Shown: positions 11,501 to 23,800 of the stretch, piece after piece
Numbering within the stretch: the stretch's first letter is position 1
How the letters are laid out: the number at the start of each line of letters is the position of its first letter
NCBI GenBank assembly: GCA_016801845.1
Contig: CM028914.1
Location: 21,279,272 to 21,343,271 of the forward strand
Direction: 5' to 3'
DNA: 64,000 nt
Origin: Polydactylus sextarius
Taxonomy: Eukaryota > Chordata > Actinopteri > Polynemidae
Notes under the pieces: model-generated
What the model saw: only the letters and a program-made list of their open reading frames with translations
Databases searched by the model: none
Told to the model about the DNA's origin: nothing
Made by a program: the position numbers and the translations under genes

Positions 11501-12322
11501 CCTGGGACCAGTCCTCACCGATGGCAAGTCTCCTCCTGGTCGCCAGACGGCTCACGAGGTTGTTGAGGTTGTCTGCAGAAAGAAGTTTTTGTTAACAGTT
11601 TCATCTTGGATGGAAACTGTGGAGGATCCGTGCATAAAATGGCACTTGGACTGAATAAATTCAGTCAAATGAATGAGTGAAGGAATCGGAAACCACCTAC
11701 CTGTGTATTCAGTAGGAGATTCTGCATTCCAAGCCTCAATGATCAACGAAAAAGTTCCCTGAAAGCAAGGAAATGCGCAGTTATCCAACACGAATAATGG
11801 TAAATAAACTCTGTGAAACTTCAGCTTTTGATTGAAACTTTTACAGTTAGTTATAGTTAGTGAGTTTACATCAGAATCTCATCTCATCAACAACAACATC
11901 CACCAACAATACTATTATTTGTTTAAGGAAGATTTTCTATTTACCGGCCACTTGAAGTGAAAGGGCACCCTGATGGGTGCGCTGCTAGAGATGGAGGTGT
12001 GGTCGGCCCTGATAACGTTGGTGTGTCCGGTGCCAAAGGTGCACGGTGGCTCTGCTGAGATCACATCCTCCGGGTGTTTCAGACAAATCCTGAAAAATAT
12101 GTGACAGTCCCTGTGTCTTCTGCAGATGCGCTGTGCCGTGTGGAATGAATGAATCTTCAACTCGAACACGCCGGAGGAAAGTACCTGGAGTGACAGGGAG
12201 GTGATGTCAGACGTGCTCACACATAAAGACATACTGAGATGTGTTTTGAGTACAAATAGAAGCAAACTTACTGTGTGCACCAAGGCCAAAGCCAGGAGAT
12301 ATCTCATGTGTAGATGCGCCAT
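8502..12322 (-). CDS. dlc: Delta-family Notch ligand, probably deltaC; frame break in last exon
   Basis: Seven exons join in phase: 12272..12322, 11945..12184, 11701..11758, 11315..11572, 9868..10229, 9465..9681 and 8502..9221, giving about 634 residues. In order the protein has a signal peptide (MRYLLALALVHT...), an MNNL domain (about 18-116), a DSL domain with its six cysteines (138-200, WSQDVHF to GNYC), the SEPIC junction, eight EGF repeats, one transmembrane helix (ILAILVLVLVVGIIFL), a poly-Arg stop-transfer and a tail of about 95 residues. It is a membrane ligand acting on Notch of neighbouring cells. The tail ends SAPGLR and lacks the ATEV PDZ motif of many Deltas. The 720-nt last exon is one base too long: the 13-nt spacer at 9003..9015 between the first two cysteines of EGF8 should be 12 nt, which breaks the frame. 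Either this is a sequence error or the allele is damaged. Paralogue choice (dlc rather than dll4) rests on the tail and on synteny. Confidence 0.88.
10427..10444. repeat. (CG)9 tract
   Basis: Nine perfect CG dinucleotides inside the Delta intron between the DSL exon and the first EGF exon. It is preceded by ACA and followed by TCAC. Confidence 0.95.
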
Positions 12323-12521
12323 GTCTTCTCAGAGTTTCTTTTCCGGTTTTAAATGAATGTCCGCATTCGTCGTCGTCGTGGTCAATAATATTCCCAAAAG
12401 TTGCTGAGGAAAATGATGTGTTTCCTCGTGTCCCCTAAATCCTTCTGGTCCCTTCGCTGGCCCCGTTCCTCTTTCCTGTTCTTGATTTGTTTGTGTTCTG
12501 GTGCGTAAAAGCGCAGAGGGG

Positions 12522-12528
12522 TTTTATA
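12522..12528 (-). promoter_or_regulatory. TATA box of the Delta gene
   Basis: TATAAAA reads on the minus strand in the context GGTATAAAACCCC, 200 bases upstream of the Delta start codon. That predicts transcription starting near 12495 and a 5' leader of about 170 nt. The flanks are GC-richer than the surrounding intergenic DNA. It is the only convincing TATA box seen in this gene's immediate 5' flank. Confidence 0.7.
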
Positions 12529-15098
12529 CCTTCAGATCCTGCGCGTCACAGGGAGAGAGGTGGAGCCGGAGCAGACCTCAGGGGAGCAGCCTGGCACATG
12601 GGGGTCCTGTCTGGGGATTTCAACAGCCCACAATACATCTGGACGGCAATTTTCTTAATAGGAATATGTATAAGAAGCTGGCACGAGGCAGATATGTTTA
12701 GAATAACATGAACTTTGATCGCCTTGAAAAGTGCGAACTGATGTGAATGATGGATGGAGATAGTCAGCAAGAGACATATGGAATAAATAATTCTTTAAAA
12801 AAAAAAAGATAATGATGTTAATAATAGTAATAATATGGGGAAACATATTGCGCTAGCTACTATTAAGCTACTATGAAGTTTGAGTTCTGTTATTTTTAAA
12901 GAACTGTTTGATAATGATACTACTGGTTGGAATGACTTTCCTCCAAACTTTCCTCCAGACCACAGTAAAAAGTGAAACATTTCATCAAGAGAAATGAACA
13001 CAATTTAGATATTTCGTAACAATCAGTAGTAATTGACACACAGTCAACATGCCACAACATCAACTCATGAAACATAACATGGCCCACACAGCAATTAACT
13101 CTAACACCGTTTTCGTGCCTATGGAGCATTCACATTATTGCTTAAAGAGTGTTTTGTTCACTTTGGAGCTGGCACATAGTAAACAAAGATCAGAAGGAAG
13201 CGGGGAAGAATAGCATGTGGCCTTTCTTTCTTTACATCCAACATTATAATTGCTGTGGCGCGTGTGCGCTGACAGAGAGTGGGCAGGTCCTGGATGAAAC
13301 TCTATTGTGCGTCTAGCAGCTATTGAAGCCTCTTCTGTTGTACTCTTGAGCCTGGTGAAGGATCCCGGTGAAGGGTGCAGGGTGTGTGTGTGTCTGTGTG
13401 TGTGCGTGTGTGTGTTGCTTGGGTAAGGGAGGGGGTGTCTCCTGGGTTCGGACTATCATGTTGCTTTTGTGTGGACCTCATACGAACAGCTGTATGGTAA
13501 TCAACGGCACATGGTCGATCCTGTGGGGGCTCCAAGCCCAGCTATTGTCTCCCCGAAGCGTCTACCCCCTCAGTAAATACACACACATGCACACATACAC
13601 ACATACACAACCCGCTAACCCCTTATTGATTTCGGAGGGACTGTGGTCGGCTGTCGGTTCCAGCACCTGTCGCCAGCAGAGATGTGGTTTAGAGTAAACA
13701 CACCTAAGCTGTTATTTAAACAGCAGAACTGCTCCAACTATCAGCCCTGATATAAACTTTCAGTTCTCGTTTAACAGAACAGTGAGCAGCTGCAGATGTA
13801 ACGTTACATGAGGTAAATTAATGAATGAGGCACAGACGTTTATATTCCAACACATTAACTGAAGTGAGTTTGATCCAGACTCCGACTGGACTCGAGTAAC
13901 TAAAACACCTGCAAAGATTTCAACATAGCAACTATACGTTTATTAATTAATGATTCTGATGATCTATACAAACATTTGTAATGGGTTGTGTTTATATGTA
14001 TGGTCGTGATGGTGATAGTTGGTGGGGGAGAAGGGTCTATTGATATTCTAATGAGAAAGGACGCGTGCCTGAAGTGGCCCCCTGTATATCCTGGCACGCT
14101 TCCCTGCAGCACAGCAAGGACAAAGGAGGGAGGAAACATGCACAATTGTATGTAAAATAAGCAAAGTAAAGATGGCTGCAGTGTTGTCCTTATAGTTGTG
14201 GTGGTTAGTAAAGGTCAGCAGACGTGTATGGCACCATGAGTCCTGAACACATTCTGGTTGGAGACAGTTTGTGTTCACTTCAGCAAACTTTAACAATGTT
14301 AAGATGATGGTAACAGTATTTTCAAAGCATCACAATAAATGTAATGTGATAGAAAAAATACAAAAAAAACACTTCACACTTCTTTGAACACTTCACCGAT
14401 TTAAAAAAAAAAACTACTACATCCTCCCTCTAACAACAACTCATATCTGACATAAACTTTCATTAATTCAGTTTTTGATCTCGTTGGTTCAAACAACAGT
14501 TTTACACTTTACACGTGTCTATGTATCATATCACATTTCTTACTTATCTTTTGCACTCCTCCTGCCACATACACACACAGCCCATGCACATTATCATCTT
14601 CTTTTCCTTTGGGAGAGGCAGAGACACTTGTTTTAAACGTATGTGCTGTTTCCAGCCACACTACCTGCTGCACGTCTCTGAGGGAGGATGTGTGTTTCTT
14701 TGTGTCAGCAGGAGCAGATGGACAGTGCACCCTGTCCGTGGCTGTCATCTGTATTACTTGCAGGAGTGTGACATGAGTGTGCCATGGGGCATGGGAACCG
14801 AAGAGGAGTCATATCATCCCCCCTCAGACCTCCCCATTAGTTTGAGTGATCGGCATCTGCCTCATCCACAGCCCACAGCAGCTTGGGGATCCTTCTCCCC
14901 AAGGATGTTTGGAAACAGAGAAGTGGAGAGGGTGGGAGTGGTGAGGGGGTTGGCTGCTGCTGCAAATCTGACCCACACAGGCCCTCAGGGGAGAAGTCAG
15001 CCTGTTGTGGCCACTTCTGCATCCTCAGCCTGCTGTCTGACTGTGCTACAAAAGGAGGTGTGGAATGGGTGTCTGGTGGGTTGTGATGTCCTGTTGTT

Positions 15099-15102
<4 letters not shown>

Positions 15103-15156
<54 letters not shown>
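15103..15156. repeat. (TG)n microsatellite
   Basis: Twenty-seven uninterrupted TG units. Confidence 0.95.
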
Positions 15157-15157
<1 letters not shown>

Positions 15158-15656
15158 ATGCTGCCTCAAATTTATGCATGACATTTGGTTGATTAGTTGA
15201 TCTCATTAAAATGCTGGATGCTGAAACACTGTTGGTACCAAACAAAGCGGGCGGCACTACCACTTCCCCACTCAGCAGATTTATGGTTTTAAGGTTCATT
15301 CACGGGCAAATCACAGGCTAATAAAAGTACAGACTTACTGTGCATGATCATAGGTCATGAAATCAGTGTTTTGAAACATTTTACCTCTCAGTGCCTCAGG
15401 CCATCTGTGCTCACTTAGTCAATCTACTTTTCCTTGAGCCTTCCTCTAGACTCCTGTCAGACAGCTGGCTTACAGTAACACAGGACAACTATGACACATT
15501 GCCTCAGTGCTCCTTGTCTCAGATTGTGAAATTAATATTTGTAACCATTTTAGACTTTTAAGTTCTTGTTTTTCCATGCCATATGTCTCTGTGTTCAATT
15601 ACATCTACTGATACTACAGCTTTCCTTCAGACTCCAGTTTCCCTACTGCCACAACA

Positions 15657-15770
15657 GATAGACAGATAGATACATAGATGGATACATAGATAGATGGATG
15701 GATGGATGGATGGATGGATGGATGGATGGATGGATGGATGGATGGATGGATGGATGGATAGATAGATAGA
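15657..15770. repeat. (GATA)/(GATG) tetranucleotide array
   Basis: Imperfect GATA/GACA units pass into a long pure GATG run and finish with three GATA units. Translated frames through it give meaningless HPSI repeats. Confidence 0.95.
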
Positions 15771-16042
15771 AAGGACATTGTACACCAACAACAGAATAAA
15801 AAAGAAAAGAAGAACAGAAAAACACATAACACATACATACATACCTTCGTCCTCAAATATATACATACATATACACACCCATATATGTACATATCCACAT
15901 GCTACATAAAAGCATATGGTCTGTGATGAAGAATAAAAGGATGGATAATATTGCTGAGTTGTTGTATTAGGTGCTACCTACAGACTGACTGCTGGGTTTG
16001 CACCATCTACTCAGATACCTATCGTTTTGCTTTGTCCCCTCA

Positions 16043-16100
16043 CTTGTAAGTCACTTTGGATAAAAGCTTCTGACAAATGACTGGATGTAATATAATGTAA
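16043..16100 (+). repeat. 3' tail of a teleost SINE/LINE-type interspersed repeat
   Basis: The segment reads TTGTAAGTCACTTTGGATAA, then AAAGCTTCTGACAAATGACT, then ATGTAATATAATGTAA. This closely follows a tail I remember as very common in fish (GTAAGTCGCTTTGGATAAAA ... CTGCTAAATGAC ... ATGTAA repeats). Only the tail is convincing here; the body upstream is not recognisable. Confidence 0.6.
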
Positions 16101-17999
16101 CATGTTTCCCTCAATGTTTTCATTGAACATATTTTCTTGCTGCATCTTTGTCCACATTTATTCTATTCATATCCTAGAATCATTACATCGATATAAATCC
16201 ACCAGCATGTGCCATTCATTACTAATCATCAACCAACTCTTATCACTATTATCACTTTTCCATACTGCACTGCAGCAAAAATCACTTACTGCTGTTTACA
16301 ACAAATCAGAGCAACTCTTCTCTGCTGCAATCTGACATGATCTGTCATGGTGTTGTGTTGTATGGATATAACACACATATGCAGATCAAATAGTTGAGGT
16401 GCGTCTCAGTCCTGTTTAGCAAAAAATCAACCTAAGGACCAGATTCTTCTTGAAAGGTTTTCTGAACTGTTAAAAATCAGACAGATGGTGACAGTTAAGT
16501 TAGTTTAATTGGTATCACAATACAACGGAGATAGTAGTGGTGGTATATTCAGATTTTGTACTTGTGAAAAAAGTTGTGAAGGCCAGTGGTGGACATAGTT
16601 AACATTCTTACATGATGATTTTTCAAATCAATTTTCAAAAATACATTTCTCTGATACATAACCAGTGATAAGTGTGTAAATATTTAGCATAAAATGGAAA
16701 CAATCAAATGAAACACTATTCTACTAAAAAATATAAAATTAAAAAAAAAAAAATGTGTTTCATCATCCATAAGAAACGCTGGTTCTTCTCATCTTATAGA
16801 AAAATGTAATGTAATCATTTGTTTCTAGTTAAAAATCCTGGATTTCTTGAGACTGGGTTGTACATCTCCACACATCGATGTCACCACAGAATCATATTCA
16901 CACTAATCTTCCACTTGGACTGTTTTTCTACAGCAGTTGTGTAAATGACCCCATGAAGAAGTGATTCGACAAAAAAAAAAAAATCGTTTGGCAGTTTTCT
17001 AAGACAAAATCTGATTATTACCTTAACGTATGGAACTAAACAATCTGTCTCAGAGTCAGTGGCTATGCCACAAATCCTCCAGAACAACAACAGACATGAT
17101 GAGGTAAATACAACCAAACTGTTTGGCTGCAGCAGCAGATGTATAATTACTCCTTTGTTGGGGCTTGATAATGATTTAATCTCATCCAGGCTGAGGCAGA
17201 TCTGCCTTCCCTTAGTCAGCCCGATACCTTTCCTTGCACCAGGCCAGACTCTGTCCTGCAGCAGTTTCAGTGGCAGATGGGAGATGAAAGAGGGAGCTGG
17301 GAGGAACGAGGGAATGAGAACAGGTGGGGGTTAAAACTGAAGAAAAGGAAAAAAGGGCAGGGGGTCAACTGCAGCAATAGAAAGGGGGAGGAAAGGAACA
17401 TATAGACTCGCAGAGGCACAGATCGATGGATAGATTTTTTTTTCATTGTGGCTCTTGAAATCCATGTCTGTTTTTCACCAGATGTCGACCAACTAACATT
17501 TCTATGGGTTGAGAGTTTGACGAAGTAAAAATGAAATGGTTGCACTGACTTTTGGGACACATTTTGTTTATGTGACTTTTATTCACAATAGTTAAGTTAA
17601 ATAACCTATATCAATAATTTACACCAAGTTGCTTTAATGTAGTGTATATTATTTTTGAGTTAGCATATTTTTCTGTTGATATAGAGCAGGATTCAACCAC
17701 ATAAACATGTCATATCACATGGTATAGTTTGAAGAAATACAGCTCATGAGGGCATTTATTATTTGAATTCAACCAGGAACACTTTTGGTGTGAATATTCG
17801 CTTTATAAATACAATAAACAAAGTCGTATTTTATTCTAAAGAGCTGGAAGAGATGTACAATCAAGTGGAACATCGTTTTATAGGCATTCAAAGTGAATAA
17901 TGCCTTTTCAGAGCGGCTTAAGTCTCAGGTTTAAGGGCTCTGTAAAGAACTGAAGGTAAAAGACTAGACCACAATGAGAATACAGCTGCCTATTCAAGA

Positions 18000-18190
18000 A
18001 TCTAGCCCCCCCTTTACAGCCCAGCCACGCACTAATGCTGCCCCCTGCCTTCAAGCTATGTAGGGAGCCCAAGCAGACTGTTGAACTCCTGCTGCATCCC
18101 GCCCTCCACCCATCCCTGCTGCGGCACGCTGGGCCAGCCCCAGCAGCTGTTTAACCAACTGAGGCAGAGGGGACTGCAGGGGAACAATGC
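18000..18190. other. GC-rich, non-repetitive block; candidate regulatory element
   Basis: About 190 bases of high-complexity, GC-rich sequence sit in otherwise AT-rich DNA, including the E-box CAGCTG in CCAGCAGCTGTTTAACC. It is followed by a TG array. No coding frame makes sense. Regulatory role is inferred only from composition and position upstream of Delta. Confidence 0.25.
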
Positions 18191-18207
18191 AGGAGAGTTA
18201 ACACTCC

Positions 18208-18210
<3 letters not shown>

Positions 18211-18247
<37 letters not shown>
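18211..18247. repeat. (TG)n microsatellite
   Basis: About 18 TG units. Confidence 0.95.
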
Positions 18248-18250
<3 letters not shown>

Positions 18251-20027
18251 GGCAGTATTTAATAAAGAATTGAGCTCTACAGTTCAGCAACCCCCATCTT
18301 AAATTCTCAACACAGGAGCTGCGCATTCTAAAAGAAAAGTTCCAACATCAACTGGACAAAATTTGCACATGGTTGATGGTGATTAGGTGCTAAATTACAT
18401 TAGGGACTGTACAAAATCAAAAGAGACTTTCTGATTCATAATAATTAATAATAATACCACTCTATCATCACGCTTTCACTACTACTAAACATTTCTTTAA
18501 TAAAAACAAATGAGTCCAACAGTAATAAAGATGATATTAGTTGTACAGTGATGTAGTTTACCATTTGTAAAACTAAATGTCTGTCCTAATTCACCTTCAT
18601 TGTTACCCTGGTACACCCTTAATGTTTACAATGAAACCATCTTTAATGATTTGTACTTGGCCTTGTTTATTTACTGATGCTTATTTTGAAAGTACCACAT
18701 TAACACTATAATATATTTTGAGATTTGGGGATAAATGTCAAATTGAAATGCTAATTCTTGCCATTTAATAAGCTAAAATGTAAGATTTAGCTACTGTCCC
18801 TAGACCAAACATTTTTCATACAGTCCATTAAAACCACAGTGTATGAGCTGCAGTGAGAGTCAGTGTAGTAAACCACAGACACTGTAATGGTCCTCAGTGT
18901 CCTCCTCACTTCAGCACTCTCTGAAACACGCTCAGATAAACGCACACTAAGACCTGTTCCTTTCATATGTTGTATCTCAAACAACTCAATTGCACCTTTT
19001 ATCTCATTAAAACAGCGAAAAAACTGCTCCCTGTCATTGAATACTCTTGTCAACATTTCTTCAGTTTCACTTTCATTTTCCCTGAGAGCATATATTGTAA
19101 GTCATGTTAGGTCATGTAATGTCTGCATGTTCTGAAAGGAATTTCTGAACACAAGTTTAAACACGATCAATAAATGATTCACCACCACAAATACTCTTAA
19201 AATACAAAATGACTGAGTGTGGCTCTTTTTGATTTTATGTTCTATTTGTGAATATTTCACTGTAGTCTTAAACACATTATGTATTATTTCATGTTGTTAT
19301 GAAGCTTGAGCTCTCATATACCTGTGCAGCAGAGCCCCCTACTGTAAACCCTATGCAGCTGCACAAAAGGCTCAGGAACAGCAGTCCTGATGGACCTTTG
19401 ACTCCATTTTACACCAACATGGAAAGTTGTTCCAGTTAAAGGTGCGGTACTGCGTGTCCTCACCATATAAGAGCCTTAACTTAACTAAAAGGACAAGTCT
19501 GTATATTTTTTTACTGTCAACTCAAACCATAAAAAGACCAAAGACCAGTATTGCCTCTCAAGTGATCTACTCACACTTTCTATTTCTCTGAGCCCTACCC
19601 CAAGTGGCTGTTTCTTTTATAAATTCTTTAAATCTCCCAAGGACCATAGTCTACAGACATTGATTGGTTGTTGGGAACAACTTTCACAAAACACATTTTG
19701 ATTGTCTAGTAAATATTTACCACAGCAAGTGTCCGAGGAGATCAGTTCAATACTAGTGCAACAGCGTGGTTCAATAACGTGTTTTAATAGTTTTCCGAGA
19801 ACATAGGGTAGAACTATAGGACACAGAGGACACAGAACACAGACAATACTTTGGTATACTACTTTGGTTTTGGTCTTTTGATTGACAGCAAGAAAACACT
19901 GAATATCTCTATCTCTGTATCTGTAATTTTTACATTTAAAAGGTTTCTCTCTTTATTTGGGGTCAGTCTGTGTAACGACCCAGATTTTCAAATTTTGGTC
20001 TATTATTGGTGGTGGATTCAGTTGTAT

Positions 20028-20050
20028 GAAAAAAAAAAAAAAAAAAAAAA
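20028..20050 (+). repeat. Poly(A) tract
   Basis: About 23 consecutive A residues on the plus strand, just past the candidate end of the BED-Myb gene. It could be the tail of a retroposed fragment, but nothing upstream is recognisable. Confidence 0.7.
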
Positions 20051-20191
20051 CTTCAGATGTGAAAGTGCGGCTCCTGAATTGTGAAGGATTTACATTTTCT
20101 GATGAGTGGATTTCCTCAGTATGTCCACTACAGAACTATTGAGACTCACAGCTAAGAATGTGACCTTTGATCTGTTTAAATACACGAGTAG

Positions 20192-20197
20192 TTTATT
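20192..20197 (-). terminator. Candidate polyadenylation signal of the BED-Myb gene
   Basis: AATAAA on the minus strand, about 700 bases past the stop codon at 20892. It is the first canonical hexamer I found in that direction. Confidence 0.35.
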
Positions 20198-20891
20198 CCA
20201 GGTTTTAAAAGAAATTATTGAAACTGTCATATTCAAGTGTTCATGTTTGTAATGTAAAAAACTAAATCAGACAATCACACAGTATTGAGTTACAGGCTTT
20301 TCCAAACTATTGAACAGACCTTGTTTGGCTTTCAAACATATGGACCATATAATGGTCAGGTGCAGAAACCCACTTACCATTACAGTACATGTGATAACCT
20401 CCAGACTAGATGCAAGAGAAAGTTACAGCTTAGACAAGGACACATATGAATTTTACTGACTTTTCAAAATTAAAGACCCATTCTTTGCATGTCAATATTA
20501 GGATCATGTAAAGGCTTTAAAAGTGGTTTATGCTTAATAAAAAAATGTTTTACAATGCAAGTGACTGGAGTCTCACTTTCAGTAGCTATCAAAAAAAACA
20601 AACAAACAAAAAACAAAAAACACCCTCCACATGGCCTTCCACTTTTATGGCTAACATTGGTTATTATCTGGATCCTTTTTCATGTAACCACGCAGACAGC
20701 AATTCCATCAATACGATCAATACGTTTCTACGAATACAGTTTTAAAATAGAACCACAGAAAATCTGTTGAGTACTATCAAAAAAGTACAGTAACCAGCGG
20801 AAGAGTCCAAAGGAACCTAAAAGTTCCTGTGCCTGAAGGCCATGTATGAAGTCAGTGATACAACTTAAAAACTCAAACTAACACTTTGTTG

Positions 20892-23800
20892 CTATAATGC
20901 CGGCCGTCCATTCAGTTTGTCATGCATGAGTGCAATGGCTCCACCTGTGAAGTCTCTGAGAACCTGCACCGTCTCCCGCTGGAGCTGCAGTGACTCCCGC
21001 ACGAACTCCTGCTGAGTCTCCGCCAGCTGCTGCACCGACTCAGCCAGCAGCTCCAGGGAGCGTGAGACCGTCTCCAGCAGGATGTTGGTGGCGTGCTGCT
21101 CCTGAAGGCTCAGAGACGCATTGTGTAGCATGCTGTCCCTCAGGTTTTGTGAGGGTGGACCCGGCAATATGGGTGCGGCCGTTGATGTGGATGTTGACGG
21201 TTCGGAGGATTCTGCAGCTAGTCCTTGATTCTGGATGCCATTGTTTCCTTGATGATCCTCCGTTAGTTTTGTTGCCTCGGTCGACAGAGGCGCCTCTTCC
21301 TTTTGTTCGTCGTCCGACTCTGCAAATACGGCTTCAGTATCTTGAGTGGAGAAAAAAAAAAAAGAAGCTCATCAGCGTTTCTCATTACTAAGACATTTTT
21401 CAAAAATTTGTCCACATCCGGGAATCAAAAACTCACCCTCTGTCGGAGGTACGTCATACTGCACATCAAAGGGAGGTTGTGATGAGTCCCCTGCAACATA
21501 AAGGACACAATAATAATAGTAATAATAACGATAATACCTTTTTATATAGAGAGGCTTTTCTAAATATTCAAAAGCACTGTACAGAGTTAGAAAACTGAAA
21601 GGTTATATCAAGAAAACACATATAAAACATATAACATTTTTGTGAAACATGAGTCCAGGTTGAAATTACAAATTTTTAATGATGATTTGAATTTGGATGT
21701 GTTTTAGAGAGGCAGTTCCCGAAGAAATACAATTATTTGTATGTATTACTACTCATTTATCTCTTAATTTAACTATTTAGAGAACAGTTATCCAAAACTG
21801 TCAACTAGATTTCTTGAGAGATAAAATATATGAGAGGAAGGCGACATAAAGAAAGTGAGCACTATAGATAAATAGAGATGAATCTTCTTTGCTACCTGTC
21901 TGCCCACTTGATGGTGGTGGGGGTGCAGATGTCAGGTCCAAACCACTGTTAGGAGAGTTCTGCATTCCCATCATGTCCTCCTCTTCCATTTCTTCTTCCT
22001 CCTCTGGCACATCATCGTCCTCTCCCAGCGGGCCAAAGTCAGCCATGCTCTGGTCTTCCTCGTCCATCTCCAGGATCTGAAGCACTATTTTCTCTGTCTG
22101 ATTAAGGTCTCGCGAAAGACGAGAGTTGAGGCCCCTGTTGGGTACTGTCCCTGACCGCATCGCAGCCACTTTCCGCTTAGTGTCACACTTAAGGTCAGAC
22201 CATTTCTTGATGACCTCAATGACTTCACGTTGACACTCCCCGATCTCATTGACACGAGCAGTGATCTCTGCCCATGTGCGCTTTTTCATGTCCGTTGGCA
22301 CACCACGATTGAATTTGCCTTTGGGTGTACAAAAACAAATATATAACAGAAAGACATCAGTGGTCAGTGATCAGGCCAAGTTGTGTGTACATATATATAT
22401 TTGATTAACTAGCTACATTAAAACGCGCAACAAATATCTGAGAACCCAGACATAAAACCTCAAAGCTCCATCTCTTCTTATTGAAGGTGAATGAAAATAT
22501 TCTGAGATAGGCGGAGGACACGTACCCACAACAACCATACGGTGCTTCCTAACTTCATCCAGCAGTATGTGCACTTCACTGAAAGAGAAACGAGCCTTTC
22601 TTTTCTTGAAGCGAGTAACACTGTCTTGGTTGTAGTATATTGGCGAAGACATCCTCCACACAGTGTCAGTGGGTGTCCAGTTGAGTCTGTAGTCTCTTCC
22701 GTGCTCTGCTTCAACTTCTCCACCTGTCTCACAGAGAGACAAGAGTCTGATTAACAAAGTTACAGCATCAGTCATATATTTTCTATACACCGGACTTTCC
22801 AGTTGATCTTTAAAGCTGAGATGCACGTTTTCACAGACATGATCGAAGCCACCGTGTGTATTACTGATGGAGGGACGCACTCGTTGAGACTCAACAGCTG
22901 AGCACCATGTATGCAACTCTACTTAGATGATTAGCTGAATGGAAAATATATCAAAAGTATCTACACTTCATCTCTGGCGTAGTTACGTATTCACATCAAT
23001 GTGTGTTTATAAAAAGTCTGCAGCTTTAGCCTAATAATGACACGGTCAGCGTTAGCACTGAAGTGTGAATGAACAATGGACGATGCCATAGTCACATCAC
23101 ACATGCGATAGCCTGGTTAGCTAGCTACACCTACAACCACTCAGTTAGAGATAAAACTAAACCTTTATCAACACTTTCCTGTTTGTTTTTGACAAGAAAC
23201 ACTCGTTTCAATCTCCTCGTCCAATGCAACACACTATTAGTTCAATGTGTTCAGTCTAATGTGACACGACAGTACACACTGGGTTAGCTCTTTTTGCAGC
23301 ATGACGCTAGCTAATGCTACGTTACAGTTACATATGGCTAATAAAGCACTTAGTTCTCATAACCTTTCACGACCAGGTATATGTTAAAGTCAAATACACT
23401 TAACGATAAGGTGAACATACCCCCAAGAGAAAGAAGTACGGATTTGGTCCAAAAACGTGAAGATAAACTTCCTTATCGCCAAAATAGCTACTGTCAAGCT
23501 AGCCAGTGTGTGACCAACACTACACAACAGATATCCGGTTAGGAACCGGTACAAGTAGCTGAAACATTACCGACACAAAATCAGTCACATAGTTACACCG
23601 AGACTATTTAGTTTAGTTTCACAATAGTTGTTATAAAAATAAACACGACAATCTAGGTTTTTATTTAAATAAATAACTATTATCTGCAATTAAGTGTTGT
23701 TACATAACTGAAAAATTGTTCATCTAACAAGTGCTGGTGTAAAAATATACATAAGTAAAAAAGTATTGAAAACAAACTACTCTAATTCTAATTCTAATTT

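Larger units (their letters stand above)
12529..20191. other. Intergenic region upstream of Delta, no gene recognised
   Basis: About 7.7 kb lie between the Delta promoter and the probable 3' end of the BED-Myb gene. The DNA is mostly AT-rich with microsatellites, listed separately. Three stretches are distinctly more GC-rich and complex (about 13420..13690, 14760..15060 and 18000..18190). They could be regulatory elements for Delta, whose expression is dynamic in vertebrate embryos. An open frame of 225 codons at 14515..15192 ends in translated TG repeat and is not credible. Confidence 0.5.

Noticed and set aside
8502..12322. Assignment of the Delta gene to dll4
   Set aside because: The tail lacks ATEV and the neighbours are not those of DLL4 on human 15q15 (VPS18, CHAC1, INO80).
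14515..15192. 225-codon open frame on the plus strand
   Set aside because: It ends in translated TG microsatellite (VCVCVC), has no domain, and competes with frames of similar quality on the other strand.
15614..15898. Frames translating as HPSI repeats
   Set aside because: They are readings of the GATG tetranucleotide array.
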